This document shows, piece after piece, positions 22,901 to 32,625 of a DNA stretch of 64,000 nt (position 1 is the first letter of the stretch; each line of letters starts with the position of its first letter). A model generated the notes under the pieces. That model worked only from the letters and a program-made list of their open reading frames with translations, had not been told where the DNA came from and did not search any database. Position numbers and translations under genes: made by a program. This DNA is from Gordius sp. MW1 (Eukaryota; Nematomorpha; Gordioida; Gordea; Gordiidae). The DNA lies in NCBI GenBank assembly GCA_964036665.1, contig OZ038527.1, positions 21,226,221 through 21,290,220 of the forward strand. Reading direction: 5' to 3'.

Positions 22901-23117
22901 TTGGCCAAATTTTTGATTTTTTTAATTAAAAATTGTTCAAATTCAACAAAAAAATTCTCCCAACAATTCTGCAAATTCTTAACATTGTGTTGTTTTATAA
23001 TATAATGTTTGTTAGACCCATAATCACTAAAGGCCATAAAAACTAATGTAATACGCAACTAGGTGCAAACACTAAATCTAACCCTAACCCTTGCCTATAT
23101 TACATTTTGCCTATAAT
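16964..23117. repeat. Four tandem ~1.55 kb higher-order units
   Basis: Unit starts (GTTTTTTGGTGTCCGTCCGTC) lie near 16966, 18515, 20075 and 21634; the marker ATGCAAACACTAAATCTAAC lies at 18442, 20004, 21561 and about 23063. Units are close to 1.55 kb and nearly identical, units 2 and 3 most so. Each unit has a GTCCGT microsatellite, a 'GTGCCCCACCCCTCATCTC' doublet, one or more ATAAACATAAATAAAAGTTG boxes ending in a partial copy of the subterminal repeat (TTGCTATGCAATTTAACTAG), then 8-10 copies of a roughly 128-bp minisatellite. Confidence 0.85.
17326..18300. repeat. ~128-bp minisatellite with CCAATGG/CCATTGG dyads (unit 1; repeated in units 2-4 and copy 2)
   Basis: Each repeat reads roughly TTGACTATTATGATTGTTCC, then GGCCGTCCGCTGGCTGCTGA, CCAATGG, an A run, TGACCATTGGCCAAAATGTG and a T run. 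Period 128 bp was measured between 19310 and 19438. The two halves CCAATGG and CCATTGG form a dyad. Equivalent arrays occupy about 18880-19860, 20430-21410, 21930-22910 and 48320-49290. Confidence 0.8.
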
Positions 23118-23199
23118 GGAAAATTTGTATAAATAATTAATTAATCATTAGGCATTTAATACCCCCCTATAGGCATTCTCGCCCCTTCCCACCTTTCTC

Positions 23200-23219
23200 G
23201 CCCATAAATTGCATAGCAA
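23200..23219 (-). repeat. 3' subterminal inverted repeat of Helentron-like copy 1
   Basis: Exact reverse complement of 16944-16963, followed by a C/T tract and the terminal hairpin. Confidence 0.85.
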
Positions 23220-23317
23220 ATATGATACATTTATACGAAGTACAGATGAGTCGTCCCCCCTTCCCTTCCCTTCCCCTCTTCCCTTCCCCTCTTCCCTTCC
23301 CTTCTTCCCCTTCCCAC

Positions 23318-23340
23318 GAGGGCCGAAGGCCCGAGTTTTT
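23318..23340. other. 3' terminal hairpin of Helentron-like copy 1
   Basis: GGGCC-GAA-GGCCC stem-loop followed by CGAGTTTTT. The same sequence ends the second copy at 50462, after which the two flanks diverge. Confidence 0.75.
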
Positions 23341-24540
23341 CTGTATTCTTTCGATTTCCCTTGAGACCAGAGGATTATATCGTAAGGAACTTGCTCGCCC
23401 AATTTTTTTTTTGAATAATCCATTATCATTATGAATAGGAAGGGACTAAGAGCTGAACCTTGATGGACTCTAATATTGATGGCAAAACCTTTTGTAGTCA
23501 CTACTGTTGTTCTAACTTACCCTTGTACATATCTTTTATGGCTCTGACCTATTATTCTGGCGTATTGTTCCCTATAAGACATCTCCAAACTAATGTCCTA
23601 GGGACTTTATAAAAAGTTTTTCTAGATCAATGGAACACATAAAATCCTCCTCCCTTTCATTAACCTGTTCCAATCTTTTAATACTGTTCATGGCATCTGC
23701 CGTGCACCACACCGGAATAATTCCAAATTGGTTGTCTCGACTTTTAACTAAACTCTGAAGCCGTTTTTCGATATTTTTACCATACCTTGAAACTGTGTCT
23801 CATAAGCTTTTTTCCTCTGTAGTTGTTACAATCAAAACGTCTCCTTTCATCTTGTATAACGGTATCATATAGCTATCCGTCCACTCGTTAGGCATTTCCC
23901 CGTTTTCAAAGTATTGTTGAAAAGTATGACGATTTGGACACCAGTATTGCCTAATTTTTTAATAAGCCGGAGAGCTTTTCCTGACTTTAGTTTACCCATA
24001 GCAACTTTGACCTCTGTTTACGTGATCCGATCCGCTGGGTCTATTCCTATTTTACTTTCTTGCTTTTGATCTTCGCCAAAATGTCCCTTTTCAATTGATA
24101 AATTACTATAGTAGTCGCCTTTGTAATATATGAATGTCGTGTGTTAGTATTTCTCCATTGTGTCCCTTGGTTAGCCGGTATTCTACGTAATCTTCAAAAT
24201 TGGCCCTTAACTCTGCGATTTTGTAAATCCATCTTTCTCATTCCTCTAAATTTAGTTTTATTTATACCATCGTACACCTTATTTTTAGCTTTTGCCATGT
24301 ACATTTAGCGATCATTTAGCTGTTTTGGAAGCTTGCTTATCACCCTTCTTTTATACCCAACTTTGTACGATCTCTTCTTTGCTTTAATACATTTGTTATT
24401 TATTCCACCAACACGACTCCTTGAGAATTCTCTTGGTGGGCTTGCTTTCACTTAATATTGATGGTCCAGTTTTCCGAATTGTGCAGGCCATACCATTTCA
24501 CTGATCCTAACACGATGTATTACCCTTAAATTCAGCATGT
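23341..24540 (-). pseudogene. RTE LINE remnant, upstream RT part (split by Helentron-like insertion)
   Basis: On the minus strand it encodes a decayed reverse transcriptase: finger/palm pieces including EEDFMCSIDLEKLF, then INIRVHQGSALSPFLF, and a degenerate active-site stretch VPYDIILWSQGKSKEY that runs into the Helentron boundary. Stops and frameshifts are frequent. Together with 16300-16937 it forms one interrupted element. Confidence 0.75.
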
Positions 24541-24544
24541 CACT

Positions 24545-24800
24545 TACTTATTCCCGAAATTGTTGAGGGAAGAAGTAAGTGGTATGACCATGTGAATAGA
24601 GGGGAAGATAGCTACGTAGGAAAAATATTGACAAAATTGGCAGGAAAACGAAAAATAGAAAGACCCAAGCTTACGTGGAATCATAAAATAATTCAGGATA
24701 TGGAAATGCACAAAATAAATAAAGAACTATTTAAATATAGAGACAAATGGAATTTAATGTTGAAAGGAATGACCAGCCTAGGTGATTGACAGTTTTTAGA
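24545..24800 (+). pseudogene. RTE LINE 3' tail fragment, + strand
   Basis: It encodes WYDHVNRGEDSYVGKILTKL and GKRKIERPKLTWNHKIIQDM and ends at TGA (24787-24789), then AGAAAGAAGAAG, the usual RTE 3' end. It is the same family as the antisense remnant to its left and lies in opposite orientation. The junction near 24520-24560 contains an inverted repeat CACTTACTT...AAGTAAGTGG. Confidence 0.75.
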
Positions 24801-24899
24801 AAGAAGAAGTTTTTAATTCAAAGATTGCCATAGATGGCATATATAATTAGAGTTAGGTTAAATTCTCCAGTTATAATTTCATTCTTAAGTCTAAATTAG

Positions 24900-26110
24900 T
24901 CCACTGATAATCAAAAACTTATCTTTATTTATGGAATCGTAACTGTAAAAATTTAAAATAAACACTAAATGGTAAATATTCACAGGATATTAGGGGAACA
25001 TTGTGGTATACGTGTATGCCAAGGCGTTTTAATTATCGCGAGGTATACTTAGATTTTTTTATTATTTATAACGTAAAAGGGTTAAAGAATGGTTCTGCAA
25101 TCCTTGTAATAAAAAAATAAATGGGTCAAAGAAGGGCACTTGTACCGCGGGTTGACATTTGAGCAAAAGTGGCTAAGTTTCTTTGATGCTCTTTTTTTTA
25201 TTACTTTTTTTTTCACGCCAGCAACATCTATTTTCAATCTCGCAGCCCCGTCTAAAGATTTCCATAACATCGATCTTTCAATCAAGCCCCCCCACCCAGG
25301 GGAGATTCAACGGCTATAAATACGAGACCCCCCCATCAATTATTAATCCTTGTACTTTTTCCCAATCATTATACTTTTCCTCAATTTTTGTAATTTTCCC
25401 ATTATTGTACTTTTCCCCATCGCGAAACCCTTATATTGTAAAAACCCCCTTTGTAAATAGTTATCGCTTAAGGTATAAATAAAGTCCCAATCGGTGTTAT
25501 TTGTATAAAATAGTGATGGGATAATTTGTAAAGTTTTACTCACATCGCGCCCCCTTTCGGTCCTCCTAAAACATAATTGTAGAATTAATAATAATAAAAC
25601 AATTTCTTTTCTGAATATCTTCTGAGATTCTTTTTCTTCTGGGTACAGTTGTTTTTTATCACTAACAAGGGCTTCTCTGCCTATATATTTCCTCGATTCT
25701 CTTTGTCAATCGGCTCTCATCGTCTTTTCTTCCGAATTCAGCCACTCATAACCAGTAACTTATCTTTATTCAGAGTATCTTAATTGTAAATTATTTAAGA
25801 TAAACACAATATCAAAAATATTCACATTATTTTAGGGGAATTTAATGTTAGAATTTTTAAAACGAAACAACTTCTTTTCTGAATGTCTTCGGTCTTTTAT
25901 CTTCTGGATACAGTTGTTTTGCATCACTCACGAGAGCCTCTCTTCCTATACACTTCCTCGATTCTCTTTTCGGCTGTTATCATCTCGCCTTCTTGGTATT
26001 ACAATTCCACATCTGGCTAGTCTTAATTTTCCCCTTCTCCCGGAACTCATCATTCATATATACAACAAGTTATTATTATTTGATTTGCGGGTGCTCTCTT
26101 CATAATACTC
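24900..26110. repeat. Diverged direct repeats in intergenic DNA
   Basis: Segments near 24905-25000 and 25750-25850 (AACTTATCTTTAT...ATTCACA...TTAGGGGAA) and near 25600-25760 and 25860-26010 (TCTTCTGG-TACAGTTGTTTT, CTTCCTCGATTCTCTTT) are related copies. No gene is recognised. Confidence 0.55.
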
Positions 26111-26155
26111 AAACTGATAGAGGAGAGGATAAATTCTTTTATAATTGTACAATTT

Positions 26156-26375
26156 AATAACGTTAACTATATTCTTTTTTATGGGGTGGCTTGGAAAACA
26201 ATTAAAAAGATCAGACCATTAAGCTGTAATTAAAAGGAGAGAGTTAAAAGAGAGATACACATATTAATAACGTTAACTATATTCTTTTTTATGGGGTGGC
26301 TTGGAAAACAATTAAAAAGATCAGACCATTAAGCTGTAATTAAAAGGAGAGAGTTAAAAGAGAGATACACATATT
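26156..26375. repeat. Perfect 110-bp tandem duplication
   Basis: CGTTAACTATATTCTTTTTT at 26161 recurs at 26271, and the whole 110-base unit through AGAGAGATACACATATT is identical in both copies. Such identity in non-coding DNA implies a recent duplication or an assembly artefact. Confidence 0.9.
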
Positions 26376-26958
26376 GCGGACATGCGCATACAAAGGCGGT
26401 TAAATTTTCCAAATCATCGCTATTTTTAATTAATCCCTTATCTGGATTTCTGAACCTTGCCTGCCACCCAGGAAAATTTCCTCGCTATAAATGCTCTTTG
26501 CTTTCTATAAAAAATAGTCATTTCAGTTGTCGTTGTATTTATTGAAAATTGAGCAGTAGCTGTATTTATCTTAAATAACCCAGTTAATGAAATATTCTAA
26601 GCTACCCACCAACATTTTGTACAAATAAATAATTAAAAATTACCAATACCTCTGTAAAAATTAGTTGTAAATTAATTCTACGAATAAAGTATATAGTTTG
26701 ATTGATAGTAAATTGTCTAATATCCTTTTAAGCATTTCTCCCATCCTTTTCCACATACATTATAACTCCTAAATCAAAAAAATTGCAATAAGCTGTCATA
26801 ATAATTTTTTGTAATATCTAACTAATATTACATATGACTTATTTTAAAATATTGAGAGAATTTTTTCACTTCAAAAATTAGATAATAATTATTAAAAATG
26901 CAAGATTACATGGTTGATTTGTAAGACCTCTAAAACCATGTGCTTTTAAAAACTGATT
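26376..26958. other. AT-rich intergenic sequence
   Basis: No gene, repeat or RNA recognised. Confidence 0.4.
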
Positions 26959-27080
26959 ATTACAAATGGGACCGGGTCAAAACCGCAGAAAAAAACAGCA
27001 GAATTGGTCAGAACTGATCAAGACTGGTCAGAACTGGTCAAGATTGAACATCTGTTTATTGATATGATGAATTATAATGT

Positions 27081-27590
27081 AAGTTTTAACCTATCTTTTA
27101 TTCATAATTTATATTATAGATGTTGTATGCTAATACTTCCATGGATATCATATTATATTTACAATTTTGGAAATAAAGGAAATAGAATTAAAAGTTTTAA
27201 CCTAAAATTCTATTCATAATTTATATTAAAGATGTTAAATACTAATACTTCCATGGATATGATATTATATTTATAATTTTGGAAATAAAGGAAATAGAAT
27301 TTAAGTTTTAACCTATCTTTTATTCATAATTTATATTATAGATGTTGAATACTAATACTTCCATGGATATGATATTATTTTTACAATTTTGGAAATAAAG
27401 GAAATAGAATTTAAGTTTTAACCTATCTTTTATTCATAGTTTATATTATAAATGTTGAATACTAATACTTCCATGGATATGATATTATTTTAACAATTTT
27501 GGAAATAAAGGAAATAGAATTTAAGTTTTAACCTATCTTTTATTCATAGTTTTTATTATAGATGTTGAATACTAATACTTCCATCTTAGA
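27081..27590. repeat. ~110-bp minisatellite, five copies, inside MULE derivative
   Basis: AAGTTTTAACCTA recurs at about 27082, 27192, 27303, 27413 and 27523. Each copy carries AATACTTCCATGGATATGAT and GGAAATAAAGGAAATAGAAT. Confidence 0.85.
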
Positions 27591-27595
27591 TTGGT

Positions 27596-27668
27596 GAGGA
27601 GGGTTAGTGTTTTAGGTCGGGGTTAGTGTTTTAGGTTAGGGTTAGTGTTTTAGGTCAGGGTTAGGGTT
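27596..27668. repeat. GGGTTAGTGTTTTAGGT short tandem repeat
   Basis: Three to four units of about 20 bases, ending in GGGTTAGGGTTA. It resembles telomeric repeat but is too short and irregular to be a telomere. Confidence 0.7.
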
Positions 27669-27834
27669 ATATTGATTATCTAAAAGTCATATTATTCTGC
27701 TACTTTTTAATCCTGCCACTTTGACCCTTTAAAATGTTTTGCCTTTACACTCATTTAAGTTTTTTTTATAAATATTTATTAGATTATAACAGACCAATTT
27801 TATTAATATTTACTAAATTATAACAGACAAATAA

Positions 27835-28134
27835 TCAAGTGGTAATAATATTTAACATTGCATCTCTTTCTTTATATTTTAGATAACATGATATTGTTTT
27901 TAGAAATTGAGGTGGGTCTATTTCACTGTTAGTATAATGTTCTTTTAAATTATTGATACAAGATTCTTTGTTGATTTCTTTCTTAGATTTTGGGTTTATT
28001 GTTTTTCCTTGGTTTATTTTATAGATATTTGAGTTAGTTTCTTTCTGTATCTTTTTAAGATAATCAATAAATTGATAAATATTGGGTCTGATGATTTTTA
28101 CCCATATTAGCTTGGATGTAAGAATATTGACCAA
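27835..28134 (-). pseudogene. MULE transposase C-terminal fragment
   Basis: Ninety-nine residues, with WVKIIRPNIYQFIDYLKKIQ, then a Lys-rich stretch and FLKTISCYLKY. C-terminal regions of FLYWCH/MULE-type transposases have the pattern HPNIWxFLxxLxxEQ...YLxGIxxxL, which this follows. The catalytic DDE core is absent. The identification comes from remembered family pattern plus the 9-bp target duplication of the enclosing element. Confidence 0.5.
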
Positions 28135-29330
28135 GGGTCAGTACCTGCCCACTTCTTGAAGATTTTTTAAATTCTAACCAAATATGCATTAAAATCTCTT
28201 ATTTTGTATACTTATTCTCTTCTTGCTCAAAAATGAGACAAATTCTTTAAAATAAGACATGAAAACAACAATTAAATATATGCTGTTTTGTCGTATATTT
28301 CTAAAATGTCTATGCGCTTCGCATTTTCCATCCCCCCGACTTTTTCTGCTATTTTTTCATAATTCTGCTATTTTGACCCCGATTCATTACAAATTCCTCG
28401 CGCTTTAAACTATTAGGTAACTTTTAATAATACACATTAAATATTATATTAGCAACTAGCATAAAAGTTATATTATTATTTGTTTAAGTTAATTAAATAA
28501 TATTCAATACGAGCTTATAAATACAAATACAAAATGGTGCTATCTTGCTTAATCTAGCTATTGATAAATCTATTATTGCAAACCATATGAAGACTTGCCT
28601 TTTATTATAATCAAAATCACAGGTATAACAAATTACTGATTAGTAATTTTGTTAATATATAGTTTAAATTGATCGTAACAGGAATTTTGTCCAAATTAAT
28701 ACATCATAATATTTGCACAAAACTCTAAACAAGTTTTTAATGTTGTTAAATAATTTTTTTTTTGATATGTAAATTACAATGCATGCAATTGATGAACCTC
28801 ACTTTTTTAAGTTTAAATTTTAGATTACACTCTCTTAACATTTTTTTAAATATTGGAAGCTAAATTTTAGCATATATGTTCATACTTCACAAGTGCCTAA
28901 CCCCACCCATTAATTTCAATGAACACAAAAAAGAATATCATTAATTTAATGTGGTATTTAAAATAGTTAACACCCACTTATATTTTTCTTATATCACTTC
29001 CCCTCCCAAACCTTTTTTGATAAAATCCCTTCTGGCATAGAGACATAGAACAAAAAATGGTAAAAATAATATATCACGCCATCTACACAATGTTATATTT
29101 TGTAACGCGTGTGTGGGATATAAAGAGACTCCCTCAAAATGGCCTGAGATAATAATTTGGAAGGCATTCAAAATTATTCAAAATTTTTAGTTCATGTAAT
29201 AAGCAACAACTTTTTTATGCGAAAAGGCGCGTGGTGTTTTTTTCACGCCATTTGTTGCTATGCTTTTCTCGTACACTCAACAAAACCTCGTGGTTATCTA
29301 CTGAAAATTTTGTGTTTTTCGTAACATTTG

Positions 29331-29482
29331 CATGAGCGTAGCCAGCATTGGGATTAGAGGGGGGGGGGCAAAATGATCATTTTGTGAAATTTTAGCCATA
29401 ATTTTAATAAATTTCAGCAAATTTTAGGATTTAGAGGGGGGGGGCAGTTTCCCCTCCCTTCCCTACCTTAGCTTCACCCATG
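29331..29482. mobile_element. hAT-type MITE family A
   Basis: Left end CATGAGCGTAGCCAGCATTG; right end CTTAGCTTCACCCATG, its degraded inverted repeat. G-run blocks at both inner flanks. Confidence 0.65.
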
Positions 29483-29593
29483 AACATTTGTATCTTGAGC
29501 TCCTGTGATTCGTGGAATATATGCATGCACACACCCACAAAGTTTTATTCACCTTTTCCCTCCCAATTCCTTTTATTCTTATACACACAGGCC

Positions 29594-29735
29594 AAGTCTT
29601 GGGTAACGGCTGGGTTTTGTTTGGTCGATCTTTGGGTTTAGTTGACTAAACATTAAAAACAGACCAGTGTCGACCGTTAGTTATATTTGAAAAGTCGTCC
29701 CAACTAAACCCACTAGGTCTTTTTACAACACTAGG
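29594..29735. mobile_element. hAT-type MITE family B
   Basis: Contains GGCTGGGTTTTGTTTGGTCG on the left and TTTTTACAACACTAG at the right end, with internal GTTTAGTTGACTAAAC-type palindrome. Confidence 0.6.
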
Positions 29736-30382
29736 GGAGACAGGAGAAAGCCCCCCCCCCCCCCCCCACCTATCCTTAAACTCTATAAATTTTAATATAT
29801 ATATATATGGTTAAAGCTTCAAATTTAAGCATTTTGCCCCCCCCCCCCCCCCCCCCCCCCTCAAATTTCGGCTGGGCCCACCTTTAAAAATTTAACTAAA
29901 TTTTGCTGTAATATTTTTAAACCCATTGTTTTGAATTGCTGATAGCACAACCTTTTTGCCATCAATTTTTGGCTCTCGGTATGAGTTTGTCAAGTTGACT
30001 TCGAAATCATCTTTAAATTTACGAGATGCTTTTTGAACTTTCATATTAATGACATAGTTAATTACTTTAAAAGTTAAAGGATGTCAAATAGATGTCGTAA
30101 ATTCCAATATGACTTTCAACGCCACGGTGCACATTTTTTGACATCTCAAGCATTTAGATGACCTTTTTTTTAGAAAAGATGGATGTTGGTTCAAAGTTTC
30201 ATAAAAGCAACATAATCTAACAACCGAACGAACACGATAAATTTAATCGCTATAAATTTTAGAATTGCACCATAAATTACACTAAAGGACAAGCCATTTT
30301 TCGAGACTTGTACGATTAAACTAAAGGTTAGTAGGTTCAAGATCCTAAGCAAAAAATGTCGTTCAAAACATAATACAACAGG

Positions 30383-30540
30383 CATGGGCGTAGCCAGGGG
30401 GTGGTAGGGAGGGGCGGCTGCCCCCTTCTAAATCATGAAATTCCTAAAATCGTAGTGACTAATATTTCCAAAAAATTATCATTTTGCTCCTCCCTAAAGC
30501 ATTATTGTCCCCCTCTAGTTCCAATCTGGCTACGCCCATG
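30383..30540. mobile_element. hAT-type MITE family A
   Basis: Ends CATGGGCGTAGCCAGG and TGGCTACGCCCATG are inverted repeats. Flanks ACAACAGG and ATAGCAGG agree at six of eight bases, consistent with an aged 8-bp duplication. Confidence 0.75.
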
Positions 30541-31746
30541 ATAGCAGGTATGGTGAAGACTAATTAAAAAATTTGGACGTCTTCACCCTTTTATGAAAGT
30601 ATTAATAGGGCAGGCTGAGGGTGGAAAAAGAAATTTGATAACTTCTAATATACACATATTTTAACTTAACATTCTATTATGAGACGGCCCTTAAATAATG
30701 CATTTTTGTTACGCGTTTTAGTTTAAAAATGTTTCCCAAATAATTTTGATGGCCATCCCCGATGCTTTTTTTCAAAAAGATAAGCTTCGCTAGGCAATCA
30801 GATTCTTTGCTCTCAAACGCTGGTACATCTTTTATTTTAAAATTTTATTGGCCATGGTAAAAAGGCTGACGACCCTGCGTTATTGAATCGCCCCCTTAAA
30901 AATTGAATTTATTGTTGACGTTTGAAAAGTTGAGTTTTGGCAAACAATTTCATTTAATCACAAACATCTCTCGACCTTCTCTTCATTTTATATGATTCGG
31001 ACATGGCCGGGCGGACACTAGAAGGCATCGGGCGGGGACCGGGCCGGGTTCGGACAAATTAAAAAATCTGTCTTTTGTTATGGATTGCGAGAGAGTGACT
31101 TTGTCAAAAGCAATAACTTTTTTGCCTACATTATTGCGTGATCTTTTGTAAAATTTATATGATAATAAAATCGGTGTAACTCCCCTGTGGCGCCATTGCT
31201 CGAAATAAATAGATAGATTTTAAACTTTTTAAAGCATTTACCTTTAAAGTTTTAAATCCAATGATGATTATAGGCTTAATTTTGATTGCCGCTGACCTAA
31301 TTGAATGCTGCGCTCATTTTACGGGTAAACAAAGCTACAATTATTTACATTATTATTATTATCCTCATTTTGATGCATACCTACTACAGTCATATGGCAT
31401 CATACAGTCGAAACTTCTTAATTGCAAATCGGATTATCGCGAAAATCTTATAATCGCGAAGTTAACCGCCATTTGGTTTTTTTTAAACGATAATATTAAC
31501 AATAACATCGTTTATTGACAAATCGCTTAATAGTACAATATTCACAAACATTTTCGAGTCCTTAAATCAACCAGATAATTATATAAAATATCGTTTTATT
31601 GCGAAGCTTAAGAAATGAATATTTAATATAATGTACATATACTTTTATTTCCAGCGTTTAATCGCGAATCGGTTAATCACGAATTTTTTTTCAGGTCCAA
31701 GGCTTTGCAATTAAACGTTTTGTTATGTTTAATTTTGGAATATAAC

Positions 31747-31908
31747 CATGGGCGTAGCGTAGCAAGGATTGGATATTGATTTAGGGAGGGGTAAAATTTA
31801 TAATTTTTATTAATTTTAACCATGTTTATATTTAATTTTTAAGAATTTTGGATTTAGTGTGGGGGGGGGGCAGCCGCCTCTCCCTGCCACCAATTGGCTA
31901 CGCCCTTG
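31747..31908. mobile_element. hAT-type MITE family A with perfect 8-bp duplication
   Basis: Ends CATGGGCGTAGC and GGCTACGCCCTTG. The direct repeat AATATAAC occurs at 31739-31746 and 31909-31916, which fits hAT insertion. Confidence 0.8.
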
Positions 31909-32511
31909 AATATAACATATAACATTTATACACCTACTTGTCTGTCCGATGTCGTTTGTCGGCTTAATATGCGAAAAAAAGAGTTTCCTCTCTCATTAAT
32001 ATTTGGCTAGCTTAGTGTTATCCTTGGGCCGCACCTTTACAACCTAAATCTCTACCCCTACCTATAGTTTGCCCTCGAGACTTTATCATATTTTGCTATA
32101 TTTTGTCTTATGTTTTTTTTTGAAAAAATATCAATAAACGTATTATTTTATTTGTTCTACCTTATAGAAAAAAGATTTTCCGTGCGGAATCTACTTTTTC
32201 AATTCTCAGTGTCGAATTAAAACGGTCTCGTCTCACATAACAAACTCCTCGCTGGTTTATTATCGGAAAATATTCACCTTTTCCCATATCACACACACTT
32301 TACCAATACTTCTCCGATATACGACGTTCTCTTCAAATCCCAGATTTCACTCGACCGATTTTAGAATTTTAAAGCAATATCGCCTATAATTGTATCACTG
32401 ACTTCGACCCCTTTATAAATCTCCACTTATTCTCGTGGGTTAAAAGAGGAACAGCAGAGAGTGTTTTAGCAGCCTTTAATTTCGCGAAATCCCTTATTTT
32501 TTCTGGGAGGA

Positions 32512-32625
32512 ATGGCTAAATGTGACAGTATTAACAAGAAGCAAGGACTCTACGATCCCGCCCTAGAAAAGGATTCTTGCGGGGCCGGATGCATAGTTAG
32601 CATCAAAGGAATTCCATCGCATCAA
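32512..32625 (+). CDS. GOGAT: GOGAT exon 1
   Basis: ATG start in GGAGGAATGGCT. It encodes [20 protein letters not shown] then DSCGAGC, where the first Cys (residue 23) is the glutaminase nucleophile exposed after propeptide removal. Donor GTAAAA, phase 0. Confidence 0.88.

Larger units (their letters stand above)
16938..23340. mobile_element. Non-autonomous Helentron-like (HINE-type) element with expanded satellite core, copy 1
   Basis: Boundaries come from comparison with the copy at 47807-50462 and from the split RTE remnant. The 5' side carries TTGCTATGCAATTTATGGGC at 16944-16963; its exact 20-base reverse complement lies at 23200-23219. The 3' end has a pyrimidine tract (23256-23315) and then a hairpin GGGCCGAAGGCCC ending GAGTTTTT at 23340. 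Subterminal inverted repeats plus a 3' terminal hairpin and no TIR or obvious target duplication are hallmarks of Helentron-type rolling-circle elements and their non-autonomous relatives. No Rep/helicase gene is present. The core is four tandem 1.55 kb units. Confidence 0.7.
26968..28385. mobile_element. MULE-type element derivative with 9-bp target duplication
   Basis: Flanked by perfect 9-bp direct repeats ATTACAAAT at 26959-26967 and 28386-28394. The ends are inverted repeats: left GGGACCGGGTCAAAACCGCA; right, in reverse complement, GAATCGGGGTCAAAATAGCA, both followed by repeated GCAGAA motifs. Nine-base duplications are characteristic of Mutator-like elements, and the interior ORF at 27835-28134 resembles a MULE transposase C-terminus. 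The rest is minisatellite. Confidence 0.7.
28395..32511. other. Intergenic region between mobile DNA and glutamate synthase
   Basis: AT-rich with MITE insertions listed separately (29331, 29594, 30383, 31747) and long C runs at 29751-29767 and 29837-29860. No gene recognised. The 5' UTR and promoter of the glutamate synthase gene should lie in the last few hundred bases; the stretch 32160-32450 is less AT-rich, but no clear TATA or initiator is assigned. Confidence 0.4.

Noticed and set aside
17326-22910. CRISPR-like regular repeats
   Set aside because: The genome is eukaryotic, there are no unique equal-length spacers and no cas genes. It is a minisatellite.
17648-23058. Repeated minus-strand ORFs (65-132 codons) across the minisatellite, e.g. 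with ANGHFSIGQ and [12 protein letters not shown]
   Set aside because: The 128-bp period is not a multiple of three, the same DNA is read in different frames within one ORF, and T-run length decides the frame. They are by-products of a stop-poor repeat.
31261-31518. 85-codon ORF upstream of GOGAT as an extra gene
   Set aside because: No recognisable domain, Tyr/His/Asn-rich from AT-rich DNA, no supporting splice or promoter signals.
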